Source of the DNA: Candidatus Cloacimonadota bacterium
Lineage (GTDB): Bacteria > Cloacimonadota > Cloacimonadia > Cloacimonadales > Cloacimonadaceae
Reading direction: 5' to 3'
Length of the DNA: 64,000 nt
NCBI GenBank assembly: GCA_023421135.1
Contig: JAEZUG010000034.1
Location: 33,643 to 97,642 of the forward strand
Both the position numbers and the translations under genes were made by a program. Of the stretch, positions 25,106 through 33,374 are shown piece after piece (position 1 is the stretch's first letter; every line of letters starts with the position of its first letter). The notes beneath the pieces were generated by a model that did not search any database, was not told the origin of the DNA, and worked only from the letters and a program-made list of their open reading frames with translations.

Positions 25106-26482
25106 TCAGACTTGCTCAAATGTGGCGGTAAAGTGCCGCATAATCGGAGCTTCGTAGGTGATTTTATAACCTGTGCAAGCGCTGCGTCTATCCCAGATTT
25201 GTTTGAGTCCCCAGGCTACTATCTGCATGTGATTGTTTGTATAAACGCGTCTGGGGATGGCCAGTCGAAGCAGTTCCATGCTGGGGGGACGTTCTTCGCG
25301 GGTAACAGGGTCGCGATCGGCCAGCACTGTGCCTATCTCAACGCCTCTCACTCCGGCTTCTATGTAGAGCTCCACGCCCAAGACCTGAGCCGGGTATTGC
25401 GTTTGGGGAATCTGCGGAAAGAAGTTCTTGGCATCCACATAGATGGCATGCCCGCCAAAAGGCTCTACCAAAGGAATTCCGTGGGCTTTGATCAGGCCTC
25501 CCAGATATGCCACTTGGGAGATTCTGGCATGCAGATAGTCAAATTCTGTGCTTTCCCTTAACCCGGCAGCCAAAGCTTCCATATCCCTGCCGCTCATACC
25601 GCCATAGGTGATGTAGCCTTCAAACATGATGTTGAAGGTCGAACAACTACGGTAGATCTCCTGATCCCGCATGGCTATGAAGCCGCCGATATTGATGATG
25701 GCATCTTTCTTGGCACTCATGGTCATGCCATCAGCAAAGCTGAACATCTCTTTTACAATATCCTTGATCGATTTATCGGCATAGCCTTCTTCGCGGATCT
25801 TGATGAAGTAGGCATTTTCGGCAAAACGGGCTGAATCGAAGAATAAGGGGATACCATGCTTCTTGCATACGGCAGATACAGCCTTGATATTCTCCATAGA
25901 GACGGGCTGTCCACCACCACTGTTGCAGGTTACTGTTAAGATAACCACTGGAATCCTGTCTTTGCCATATTGAGCGATGCACTGCTCCAGCTTTTGGGGA
26001 TCGATATTGCCTTTGAAAGGCCTGATCAGAGTGCTATCGAAAGCTTCGTCCACAGTGCAATCCACCGCTTTGGCGCGTCTGAACTCGATGTGGCCTTTTG
26101 TGGTATCAAAATGGGTGTTTCCTGGGACGATATCCCCTTCCTTGATAAGAACTGAGAAGAGCACGTTTTCTGCCGCTCTACCCTGGTGGGTGGGCATCAC
26201 ATAGGGGAAGCCCAGCAGCTCATTGATCGTATTCTTCATCTTGATGAAGCTCTTGGAGCCAGCATAACTCTCATCTCCCAGCATCAGAGCCGACCACTGT
26301 TTGTCGCTCATAGCTCCGGTTCCGGAATCTGTGAGAAGATCGATAAACACGTCTTCTGCAGCAAGATTGAAGAGGTTGAATTCTGCTTTCCTGATCTTCT
26401 GGATGCGTTCTTCACGGCTCAGCATTTTCACAGCTTCCACCATTTTGATCCGCCAAGGTTCAGCGTAGGGCATCTTGGACAT
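25106..26482 (-). CDS. tnaA: Tryptophanase (PLP-dependent beta-eliminating lyase)
   Basis: 458 residues, the usual size of tryptophanase and tyrosine phenol-lyase. Family motifs include LLTDSGTGAMSDKQWSAL, PTHQGRAAEN, the PLP-lysine segment MSAKKDA near residue 254 and the ending PIMRHFTATF. Two known discriminating sites favour tryptophanase: FDTTKGH (Asp, as in E. coli TnaA, where tyrosine phenol-lyase has FTTTRYH) and GVEIG (Ile, where tyrosine phenol-lyase has the phenol-binding Arg in SMERG). It cleaves tryptophan to indole, pyruvate and ammonia, in line with amino-acid fermentation. It is monocistronic; no tnaC-like leader was recognised. Confidence 0.92.
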   Translation of the reverse strand: MSKMPYAEPWRIKMVEAVKMLSREERIQKIRKAEFNLFNLAAEDVFIDLLTDSGTGAMSDKQWSALMLGDESYAGSKSFIKMKNTINELLGFPYVMPTHQGRAAENVLFSVLIKEGDIVPGNTHFDTTKGHIEFRRAKAVDCTVDEAFDSTLIRPFKGNIDPQKLEQCIAQYGKDRIPVVILTVTCNSGGGQPVSMENIKAVSAVCKKHGIPLFFDSARFAENAYFIKIREEGYADKSIKDIVKEMFSFADGMTMSAKKDAIINIGGFIAMRDQEIYRSCSTFNIMFEGYITYGGMSGRDMEALAAGLRESTEFDYLHARISQVAYLGGLIKAHGIPLVEPFGGHAIYVDAKNFFPQIPQTQYPAQVLGVELYIEAGVRGVEIGTVLADRDPVTREERPPSMELLRLAIPRRVYTNNHMQIVAWGLKQIWDRRSACTGYKITYEAPIMRHFTATFEQV

Positions 26483-26520
26483 TGTAACTCCTTATATATG
26501 CATATTATTTCTATGTTACC

Positions 26521-26549
26521 CGTATCCTGTATTGGAGTCCTTTTGTCAA
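26521..26549 (-). promoter_or_regulatory. Possible tnaA promoter
   Basis: On the minus strand a perfect TTGACA (26549-26544) is followed after 17 bases by GATACG, only a 3/6 match to TATAAT. It is placed about 40 bases upstream of the ATG. The -35 is convincing, the -10 weak. Confidence 0.35.
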
Positions 26550-26573
26550 ATACTATCTCCGTCCGGGAGATAA

Positions 26574-26603
26574 AAAGAGCGACCTCCGGAGAAGTCGCTC
26601 TTT
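26574..26603 (-). terminator. Terminator after the PPC-domain protein gene
   Basis: AAAGAGCGAC (26574-26583) pairs with GTCGCTCTTT (26594-26603). Read on the minus strand the hairpin ends in a T run (CTCTTTTTATC). It starts about 20 bases after the stop at 26625. Confidence 0.9.
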
Positions 26604-26624
26604 ATACTTGGAGTGGTTAATATC

Positions 26625-28190
26625 TTAGTCTTTGTTATAGTGCAGATGATAAGTGCCGGTAGCTCCGGAATATCCCACAATCTTGATCTTGTAGTATGCG
26701 GTGCTGGTGGGAGTGAAGCTGAGCCTGAAGTTGTTTACGTCACCACCGTCGTCATTCTCTAAAATCAAGGTGTTTCCACTATTCTGATAGAGATAGATTC
26801 TGGTGTCTATGTCTCCGGTGGAAAAGAAATTATAGGTGGAGCCGGCTACTCCGCGGAATCTGAACCAATCCTCATCACCCTGGTGAAGAGTGAGCTCCAT
26901 GCTTCTATTGCCATCTCTGGGTTCCAGATTGGTATATTGGCTATGGCTGTTATTGGGTTCATAGTCGTCTGTAGCTTGAGTTTGATGCTTGTAAAACAGG
27001 GTGTAGGAACCGGTATTGCTGCCGTATCCAATCACCTTCAATCTGTAATTACCGTTGCTGGAGGGCACAAATTCCAGCCTGAAATTAGTCTCATCTCCGT
27101 CATCATCGTTTTCCATGAGCTGGTTGTTGCCCTCAAAGATGTAGGCTTGGGTATCAAGAGAGCCTTCAGTGTAGAAAACATAGGTCTTCCCGGTCTCGGC
27201 CCGGAAGCTATACCAGTTTTCATCGTTGGTATGGTCAATGCTGTCCTCCCGATCCTGCAGTGATCTGGTGATCTGCAAATCAATCGGGTTGGCAGAGTTG
27301 CTGCTCTTTCTGTAGTTCAAAGTATAGCTGCCGGTAGCTCCGTTGTAGCCTTCCACTTTGAGTTTGTAATTCGCAGAGCGTGTGGGTGTGAAAGAGATGC
27401 TGAAGTTGGTGTCATCTCCGCCGTCATCATCATTCAGGAGTTCCGTGCTGCCATTGTCTTCATAGATATATGCCTTGGTATCGATGTCTCCGGAGCTATA
27501 GATATAGTATGTGGTATCGGCATTTCCCCGGAAACGGAACCAATTGGCACTGGAGCTGTTACTCAGGTTGCGGGACAGGCTGATCTCGGAATTGGTGAAG
27601 TCTAATTGATAGATTGAATCTCTGGAATTGGAAGAGCTGTTCTTGGAGATCACAACGTCATCCACCCAAGCGCCTTCATATTCGTAGTTTGAAACGTCGG
27701 AAGTAAAGACAAAGGAGATTTTTACCTCGTCGTTGTCCAGGTAATCATTCAGGGAATACTCAAAGGTCTGCCAGTTGTTGTCGTCAGTGCCATCCTGGCT
27801 GTGTATTTCCTGTTCTCTCCAGGTTCCCCGGCTACGATACTTCACTATCACTTTGAAGTAGTCATATCCGCTTTCTGAGCCAACTTTTGAGGCAAAGCTA
27901 AGTTGAGCGTTTCTGGCTCCGTCTAGAGAGAAGGGGCCATAGGTCATGTCGGCCTGCATGTTGTCTTCATACTGGTTGTCTGAGGGACTCAGTGAGCTAC
28001 CAGCGCACCAAGCTGCCCAACTGCCATTGTTGCTGCTAACATTTTCGTCATCCCAGGTCGGGCTGCCGGAAAGGCTCCATAAACCGGAGGGGAAAGCTCC
28101 CTCGAAAGTTTCATTCAAGATAGTTTCGCTTTGAGCGAAAATGAATAGCGAAAAAGTGCTGAGTAAAAGAGCTAGCATGAGCTTTTTCAT
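26625..28190 (-). CDS. Secreted protein with MAM-like domain and three PPC-type domains
   Basis: 521 residues from ATG at 28190 (GAGGTGAG just upstream; a start 10 codons earlier lacks a site). The signal peptide is KKLMLALLLSTFSLFIFAQ. Residues ~24-180 form a jelly-roll/MAM-like region (ETFEGAFPSGLWSLSG...GAWVDDVVISK). Three ~100-residue repeats of the bacterial pre-peptidase C-terminal (PPC) type follow, each with an NWF/W-RFRG strand, GDIDTKAYIYED, an acidic LNDDDGGDDTNF loop likely to bind calcium, and a YKLKVEGYNGATGSY ending. No catalytic domain and no T9SS tail are seen. Extracellular binding is the likely role; the ligand is unknown. Confidence 0.78.
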   Translation of the reverse strand: MKKLMLALLLSTFSLFIFAQSETILNETFEGAFPSGLWSLSGSPTWDDENVSSNNGSWAAWCAGSSLSPSDNQYEDNMQADMTYGPFSLDGARNAQLSFASKVGSESGYDYFKVIVKYRSRGTWREQEIHSQDGTDDNNWQTFEYSLNDYLDNDEVKISFVFTSDVSNYEYEGAWVDDVVISKNSSSNSRDSIYQLDFTNSEISLSRNLSNSSSANWFRFRGNADTTYYIYSSGDIDTKAYIYEDNGSTELLNDDDGGDDTNFSISFTPTRSANYKLKVEGYNGATGSYTLNYRKSSNSANPIDLQITRSLQDREDSIDHTNDENWYSFRAETGKTYVFYTEGSLDTQAYIFEGNNQLMENDDDGDETNFRLEFVPSSNGNYRLKVIGYGSNTGSYTLFYKHQTQATDDYEPNNSHSQYTNLEPRDGNRSMELTLHQGDEDWFRFRGVAGSTYNFFSTGDIDTRIYLYQNSGNTLILENDDGGDVNNFRLSFTPTSTAYYKIKIVGYSGATGTYHLHYNKD

Positions 28191-28365
28191 GATCTCACCT
28201 CGTGCGTTTATTTTATGCATACAAGCTAATCAGCAGACCACAAGGCGTCAATAGTTATCTTAAAAGGCCTGGTGAGGCTTTGTGGACGAAAAGCAGCAGT
28301 AAACGGACTTGACAAAAGCAGGGTAGATCGGCATTGTGAAAATCATTCGAAAGAAGGGAGCTTTG

Positions 28366-28836
28366 ATGTTATCAAGAAGACAGAGCCTGGCACTCACAAC
28401 ATTCTCAGAGGGAATGAATTGTGCCCAATCAGTCTGCTCGGCATTTGCAGCAGATTTATCGATGAATAATGGACAGATGATGAAGCTGGCTTCTTGTTTT
28501 GGTGGAGGAATGAGGATGGGAGCCACCTGCGGAGCTCTGACCGGAGCTTTGATGGTTCTGGGTCTGGCAGCTGGATATAGTGTTTATGACCTTGCAGCAA
28601 AACAAGATACAGAAAAGCTAACGCTGGATTTGCTAGCAGCTTGGAAAGAGAATATTGGTCAGACCGATTGCAAAGAGATCCTGGGTATCAATCCCAGCAT
28701 CCCCGTGCGCAGGCAGCTTGCCAAAGAGCAAGGAATCTTTGATGATAATTGTCCACATTGCATCGCCACTGCGGTTGAACTTGTGGAAAAGATACTACAA
28801 GAAAAGAATAACAAGATGGGAGAAACTGATGTATAG
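28366..28836 (+). CDS. C_GCAxxG_C_C family protein
   Basis: 156 residues from ATG at 28366 with AAGGGAG upstream; a GTG/ATG 30 bases earlier is less supported. The family signature is complete: a Cys in GMNCAQSV, CFGGGMRMGATCGALTGALMVLG, DCKEILG and a final CPHC pair. The family (PF09719) is a probable redox or metal protein of anaerobes with unknown function. A TTGACA box at 28309-28314 with CATTGT 17 bases on is a possible promoter. Its stop overlaps the next gene by 8 bases, so the two are co-translated. Confidence 0.88.
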   Translation: MLSRRQSLALTTFSEGMNCAQSVCSAFAADLSMNNGQMMKLASCFGGGMRMGATCGALTGALMVLGLAAGYSVYDLAAKQDTEKLTLDLLAAWKENIGQTDCKEILGINPSIPVRRQLAKEQGIFDDNCPHCIATAVELVEKILQEKNNKMGETDV

Positions 28837-29902
28837 AAGCTTAAATATTCTGTTTATGGTGCTGCTGGTTGTTCTGATCAGTTCCTGCGGAATCCTGAGT
28901 ACAGAAGAAGATCAGGTGGCGGAGCCTGTCTTTGATCCTCCGGAAGGTTATTACACACTTCCGGTCACAGTTGTGCTAAACTGCCCTACCCCGGGAGCCG
29001 AGATTCATTACAACCTCGATGGCTCCAGCCTGGACACGAACTACATCATCTATACAGAGCCATTCAGAGTTGAGCCTGGCACCACCGTTAAGGCTGCTGC
29101 CACCAAGCTGAATATGAAACGAAGCAAGATAGTCTATGCCGCCTACTTCAGTCCGGCTGCCTTCATTTTATCTGTTGTCCCGGGCGGAGGATTCAATAAC
29201 GGAAGCTCAGATGTGAGCCTGGCTAGTTTCCAATGCTCCCGCCATGAGATTTCCCAGGGCGAGTATCTGGCTGTGATGGGCAGCAATCCTGCCACAGGCG
29301 TGGGAGAAGGTAGCTCCTATCCAGTTTACAATGTATCCTGGTTTGATGCCATTGAGTATTGCAACCGCAGGAGCCTTTTGGATGGGTTTGAGCCCGTCTA
29401 TAGCTATGGGAGCTTTGGCTCCGATCCGGCAAACTGGCCTTCCGGCTGGAAAGAACTGGCTTCCAATCAAACTTATCTAAGCTGCGATTGGGGACTTTCC
29501 GGCTACCGTCTGCCCACTGAGATGGAGTGGGAATTTGCTGCCAGAGGTGGCTCTCAAAGTGATGGCTACACCTACAGTGGCTCAAACATCCTGGATCGGG
29601 TTGCCTGGTATGGGGCAAATGCAGCCAAACGCAGCCACTTGGTCGGCACAAAGCTGGGGAATGAAATTGGCCTGAGAGACATGACCGGGAATGTGTCCGA
29701 ATGGGTTTGGGATCTCTTTGGAACATATCCTGAAGAAGCGCAGAGCAACCCCACCGGCCCTGTGACGGGTACTGCAAGGGTTCACAGAGGCGGAAGCTGG
29801 ACACCCGGGAACAATCTCTTGGCGGTGCATCACCGGGCTTCTTCTGCTCCCACGACCAAGAAAAACGATCTTGGTTTTCGGGTAGTGCGAAGGATACAGT
29901 AG
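28829..29902 (+). CDS. SUMF1/formylglycine-type lipoprotein with chitobiase-like N-terminal domain
   Basis: 357 residues from ATG at 28829 (GGGAG at 28818-28822), overlapping the previous gene. The lipoprotein signal is LLVVLISSC (Cys about residue 20). Residues ~30-105 resemble the CHB_HEX_C_1 fold (PPEGYYTLPVTVVLN, AEIHYNLDGS, TVKAAATK). Residues ~120-357 are a SUMF1/FGE-like domain: SRHEISQGEYLAVMGSNP, YPVYNVSWFDAIEYCN, YRLPTEMEWEFAARGG, MTGNVSEWVWD and the ending NDLGFRVVR. Such domains occur in GldK/GldJ-type and other surface lipoproteins; enzyme activity is doubtful. Confidence 0.88.
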   Translation: MYRSLNILFMVLLVVLISSCGILSTEEDQVAEPVFDPPEGYYTLPVTVVLNCPTPGAEIHYNLDGSSLDTNYIIYTEPFRVEPGTTVKAAATKLNMKRSKIVYAAYFSPAAFILSVVPGGGFNNGSSDVSLASFQCSRHEISQGEYLAVMGSNPATGVGEGSSYPVYNVSWFDAIEYCNRRSLLDGFEPVYSYGSFGSDPANWPSGWKELASNQTYLSCDWGLSGYRLPTEMEWEFAARGGSQSDGYTYSGSNILDRVAWYGANAAKRSHLVGTKLGNEIGLRDMTGNVSEWVWDLFGTYPEEAQSNPTGPVTGTARVHRGGSWTPGNNLLAVHHRASSAPTTKKNDLGFRVVRRIQ

Positions 29903-29961
29903 GAGCGCTCGCCGTAGCGCCCTTCATGTGGTGAAGTGGTGAGGCGGTACAGCGACCGCCT
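29902..29961. repeat. Two adjacent variable-stem hairpins
   Basis: First hairpin: GGAGCGCT (29902-29909), loop CGCCGT, AGCGCCC (29916-29922). Second: AGGCGGT (29942-29948), loop ACAGCG, ACCGCCT (29955-29961). Between them is GTGGTGAAGTGGTGAG, an 8-bp duplication. They lie between convergent genes and could also help stop transcription. Confidence 0.65.
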
Positions 29962-29965
29962 GTGC

Positions 29966-31495
29966 CTATTGCTTTGCTATAATGCGGTAAAATGCTTCAC
30001 GAACAACTGGTGCAGGGAAGCTGTAATCCGTGCTCTCACATTCGGTAAGCTCTTCCCAGTTCTGCAAAGAGGGATCGGTCGTGGATTCTATCAGATAGGA
30101 GCCTGCTCCCTGAACTGGATTCCAGCTCAGGATTATCTCGGTGGACGTTCTCTGGATCTGGGGATTCTGCGGAGTGCCGAGAGTGCCAGCCAGCCTGGGA
30201 CCAACCAGATGATCCATATAGATCCCGGTGGAAGCTCCGGCACTATAGAAATCCAGAGCTATCCGGGCTTCTCCCTGCATCCCGGAGAGATACTCCTGCC
30301 CCACACTGAAGCAAGTCCACGAGCTTGAAGTAGGCATCGAAAAGACCGTCAGTTCCTGCCAAGTGTCTTCTCCCGTTGAGATAGACACCTTTATTCTGCC
30401 ATTTCCAGTTACTGCGCTGGGCATTGCCCAGAATTGAACAAAAGAATCACCGTCTATAACAAGGGGCGGGCTCATCAATCTGCGGGGAGTGGAATTGGCT
30501 TGTGTAAATACAGCGGAATTGCCATGATAGGCTTTCCCCGTGAGATCCAAAGCAATGTCAGGATCAGAGAGCCAGCCCAGAGGGGGGAAGAGGCTGGATT
30601 CAAAGCTTTCAGCAAGCTGGTTCTGAGCAGCAGTTCTGAAGCTCCATATCTCATTTTCCGGAGTCTCGCCTGCGCTATTGTGAGGTACTATCTTCCAATA
30701 GTAGGTAGTGGCGGGTTCGAGCTCTACATTCAGTAGGTTGGAGATCTGGTTCCCCAGTAGTGGGGGAGGAGATGCTGTCCCCAGATAGACATCCCAGGAG
30801 GATTGTTGTCCTGAGGGGCTATGCCAGGCCAGTTTCACCGGATTGATTAAGGTTTGATTGTTCAAGGGCTGGATGAGCTGAGCCGGGAGTGGGAGATCCG
30901 GGCTTGAGCTGATCAGGCGCAGATTGGCTCGTGAGTACTGAACAGAGCCATTCCCGGAGGGAAAATCTGTGTTGCTGGAGGCATAGGCACAGATATTCTG
31001 GCCTGTGTAGGTAGTGCTAGTGAAGAAGGGTGCGGTCGATAACCTTGAACCAGAGCGATTTTCCCAAACTACCTCCAGCCTCTGGCCTGTGTAAATAAAG
31101 GGTTGATCCCAGCATATATAGAACCATCCTGGAGCACCGATGGCTAAGTCTGAAGCAAAAACCAAAGTATAGTCTTGCAGATTGGGGTAGGGTTCGGAGC
31201 TGCTGTAAGAGCTTTGGGCTGCGTTCTTGAGGTATATTCTTTGGTTTGTTAGTTGATAGAGGTTAGCCGAAGAACTGATTTCAAAGCCCAGACCGTAGAT
31301 TGCGGAGCCGCCTGTCAAGCCTGCAGCTTCCAGTTCGAGACCTCTGTAGATTGCCTTGCTCCAGCCGTAGTTCATCAGGGCATTGAAGGGTTGATTATAT
31401 TGAGTTGTGGTTCCAGTGCCAATCGTGTGGATAGTGGAGAAGAGCTGAAAGAACCAAAAGAGAGTGATCAGTATCAGTCCTGCTTTCTTTATCAT
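29966..31495 (-). CDS. Secreted protein with fibronectin type III domains
   Basis: 509 residues with a signal peptide (MIKKAGLILITLFWFFQLFSTI). Residues 25-200 are a beta-rich domain (YGLGFEISSSANLYQLTNQRIYL). An FN3 domain follows at about 208-290 (PAQLIQPLNNQTLINPVKLAWHSP, ATTYYWKIVPHN). Then a MAM/choice-of-anchor-like region (AESFESSLFPPLGWLSD) and a final FN3 (PQNPQIQRTSTEIILSWNPV). No T9SS tail is evident. It is the last gene of the run after udk, 15 bases downstream. It is probably an exported binding protein of unknown ligand. Confidence 0.72.
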   Translation of the reverse strand: MIKKAGLILITLFWFFQLFSTIHTIGTGTTTQYNQPFNALMNYGWSKAIYRGLELEAAGLTGGSAIYGLGFEISSSANLYQLTNQRIYLKNAAQSSYSSSEPYPNLQDYTLVFASDLAIGAPGWFYICWDQPFIYTGQRLEVVWENRSGSRLSTAPFFTSTTYTGQNICAYASSNTDFPSGNGSVQYSRANLRLISSSPDLPLPAQLIQPLNNQTLINPVKLAWHSPSGQQSSWDVYLGTASPPPLLGNQISNLLNVELEPATTYYWKIVPHNSAGETPENEIWSFRTAAQNQLAESFESSLFPPLGWLSDPDIALDLTGKAYHGNSAVFTQANSTPRRLMSPPLVIDGDSFVQFWAMPSAVTGNGRIKVSISTGEDTWQELTVFSMPTSSSWTCFSVGQEYLSGMQGEARIALDFYSAGASTGIYMDHLVGPRLAGTLGTPQNPQIQRTSTEIILSWNPVQGAGSYLIESTTDPSLQNWEELTECESTDYSFPAPVVREAFYRIIAKQ

Positions 31496-31510
31496 GTTAC
31501 CGCCAGTGGG

Positions 31511-32137
31511 CTAGTTATTCACCAGTTCATAAAGTAAGTAGCCATTCAGCATATAGAGCACCTTGTCGAAGTCGCGATCTCCCGGGATGATGATATCAGC
31601 GTTCTTCTTGGTGGGATCAATGAAGGCATCGTGGGAAGGTTTCACCGTTTCCAGATATTTGTCCAGCACGCCCTCGACGTCGTAGCCTCGGTCTTTGGTA
31701 TCCCGGATCAAGCGTCTGGTGAGCCTGATATCAGCATCGGTATCCACAAAGATCTTCAGGTCACTCAGTTCCAAGAGATCTGGGTAATAGAGTGCGAAGA
31801 TTCCCTCCAGGATTATCACATCTGCAAAGGCCACACAGAGAGTTCCTTCGCTGCGTTGATGAGAAATGAAATCATAATCCGGAACGTTTACGGCTTCTCC
31901 CTTTAGCATGGCTTTAACGTCTTCCACCAGCAGTGTCGCGTCTATTGCGGAAGGATGATCGAAGTTGTAGTTCTTACAATCCTCGGGATTGAAGCGGCTG
32001 AGATCATGATAGTAGTTATCGTGAGAGATAATGACGGTCTTAAGGTTGTCAAGACGACGGCCAATGGCTTTGGCAATGGTAGTTTTACCGGAGCAGGTGC
32101 CTCCTCCGATCAAGATCAGTCGGCAGTTATTGATCAC
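31511..32137 (-). CDS. udk: Uridine kinase
   Basis: 208 residues. Walker A is GGGTCSGKTT at residues 11-20. The family motifs ISHDNYYHDLSRF, NFDHPSAIDATLL, YDFISHQR and LEGIFALYYPDL follow in order, as does the lid RRLIRDTKDRG. It phosphorylates uridine and cytidine in pyrimidine salvage. It overlaps the M48 peptidase gene by 11 bases. Confidence 0.95.
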   Translation of the reverse strand: MINNCRLILIGGGTCSGKTTIAKAIGRRLDNLKTVIISHDNYYHDLSRFNPEDCKNYNFDHPSAIDATLLVEDVKAMLKGEAVNVPDYDFISHQRSEGTLCVAFADVIILEGIFALYYPDLLELSDLKIFVDTDADIRLTRRLIRDTKDRGYDVEGVLDKYLETVKPSHDAFIDPTKKNADIIIPGDRDFDKVLYMLNGYLLYELVNN

Positions 32138-33368
32138 TGTTTCCCCTGTTATTCATGCGAGCGGTGAACTTGTCTGAAAAGCTGTTGAGTGGGAGCTTAA
32201 CGGGCTCCAGGCGTCTCAGGTTTTCCCGGATTAAAGCTAGCCTCTGCCTCAAGCTTTCTTTTCTGTAATGCTGGTTGTTGGATTCAATTCTGGAAGATAG
32301 GAGCCTGTTCAGGAGCCCACTGGAGACCCGATAGTCATATGCAGCCCGGGCCATGAAGCTCAGGGCAAGGCGGTCTGCTTCTTCTTCATAGGCATCCAAG
32401 CGGCCGGAAATGAGAGTGTTGTATATCTCAAAGACTTCTGCTTCCAGGGAGGCTGTCAGAACCCGGGTGGCGGGGCTGAGGCGTTCTCCCAGGGCAGCAT
32501 CCAGCTCATCGAAGGCAGAGCTTGACGCTATCTGATTCTGCCTCTTCTGAATCTCGGTGATGCCATGAAAACGAGACACATGAGCAATCTCATGAGCCAA
32601 AACAAAGGCCAGCTCTGCCTCATTTTGCAGGAAATCCAGCATTCCCCGGCTGATGAAGACGAAACCGCCCGGGCAGGAATAGGCATTGGCAGCATCGATA
32701 TCCAGGATATAGAACCGGAATCTCTGATCTGGCATATCTGAACACAATGCCACCAGGTTTCCCACTTCATTGATGTATTGGTTGATCTCCGGCTCCTGGT
32801 ACAGCCCCTGCTGTGCTATCACAGAGGCTAGTGCTAAGCCAAAGCCTTCCTGAGCCTCCAGGAAATAATCCTGAAACTCTCTGGGAGCCAGGGGATATTG
32901 AGCCCGGTAACGCTGCAGATTCATCTCCCGGTCGTGCGCCAGAATCATCTCATGAAAGGGTTGTGGATCCGGGTTATCAGATAGTACCTTCATAACAAAC
33001 AGAGAATCCCCCCGCAGCTCTTCATTAAACTGATCTGCAAAGCCCCGCACTCCTGCAGTGATGCTGTGCCGGTTCACGGAAGTTGATCCGCTGGACTGCA
33101 TCCCACTGAAGACATCGTTTCGCCTCTGGAGCGCAAGCGTTGCAGTCTGAGACAGATAGCCCAGATCACTCTGATAGCGAATCTTGTACCATTGGAAGAG
33201 GCTATCGATCAAAGCCACTCTGCTCTGGGAAGGTAATTCCATCAGAACGGGATAGTAGGAACCCGGGCCGGATCTCAGGGGAGAACCGTCCCGTCTGACA
33301 ATCAAATCCCGGCCGGGAAGTAAAGTCACAACAGCCAGCAGTGCCAGCAGGAAATGAACCCTCTTCAC
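32127..33368 (-). CDS. Periplasmic M48-family metalloprotease with N-terminal SH3b domain
   Basis: 413 residues with a short signal peptide (VHFLLALLAVVTLLPG). A bacterial SH3 domain (LIVRRDGSPLRSGPGSYYPV ... WYKIRYQSDLGYL) covers about residues 22-85. The M48 part has HEIAH near residue 259 and the third-ligand region EEEADRLALSFM near 325. BepA-like M48 peptidases survey outer-membrane protein assembly; an SH3b domain suggests cell-wall binding. It sits directly downstream of the sensor kinase with a 6-base gap. Confidence 0.88.
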   Translation of the reverse strand: MKRVHFLLALLAVVTLLPGRDLIVRRDGSPLRSGPGSYYPVLMELPSQSRVALIDSLFQWYKIRYQSDLGYLSQTATLALQRRNDVFSGMQSSGSTSVNRHSITAGVRGFADQFNEELRGDSLFVMKVLSDNPDPQPFHEMILAHDREMNLQRYRAQYPLAPREFQDYFLEAQEGFGLALASVIAQQGLYQEPEINQYINEVGNLVALCSDMPDQRFRFYILDIDAANAYSCPGGFVFISRGMLDFLQNEAELAFVLAHEIAHVSRFHGITEIQKRQNQIASSSAFDELDAALGERLSPATRVLTASLEAEVFEIYNTLISGRLDAYEEEADRLALSFMARAAYDYRVSSGLLNRLLSSRIESNNQHYRKESLRQRLALIRENLRRLEPVKLPLNSFSDKFTARMNNRGNSDQ

Positions 33369-33374
33369 AGGTCT

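Noticed and set aside
25106..26482. Tyrosine phenol-lyase
   Set aside because: Overall similarity allows it, but the Asp and Ile at the substrate-selecting positions match tryptophanase.
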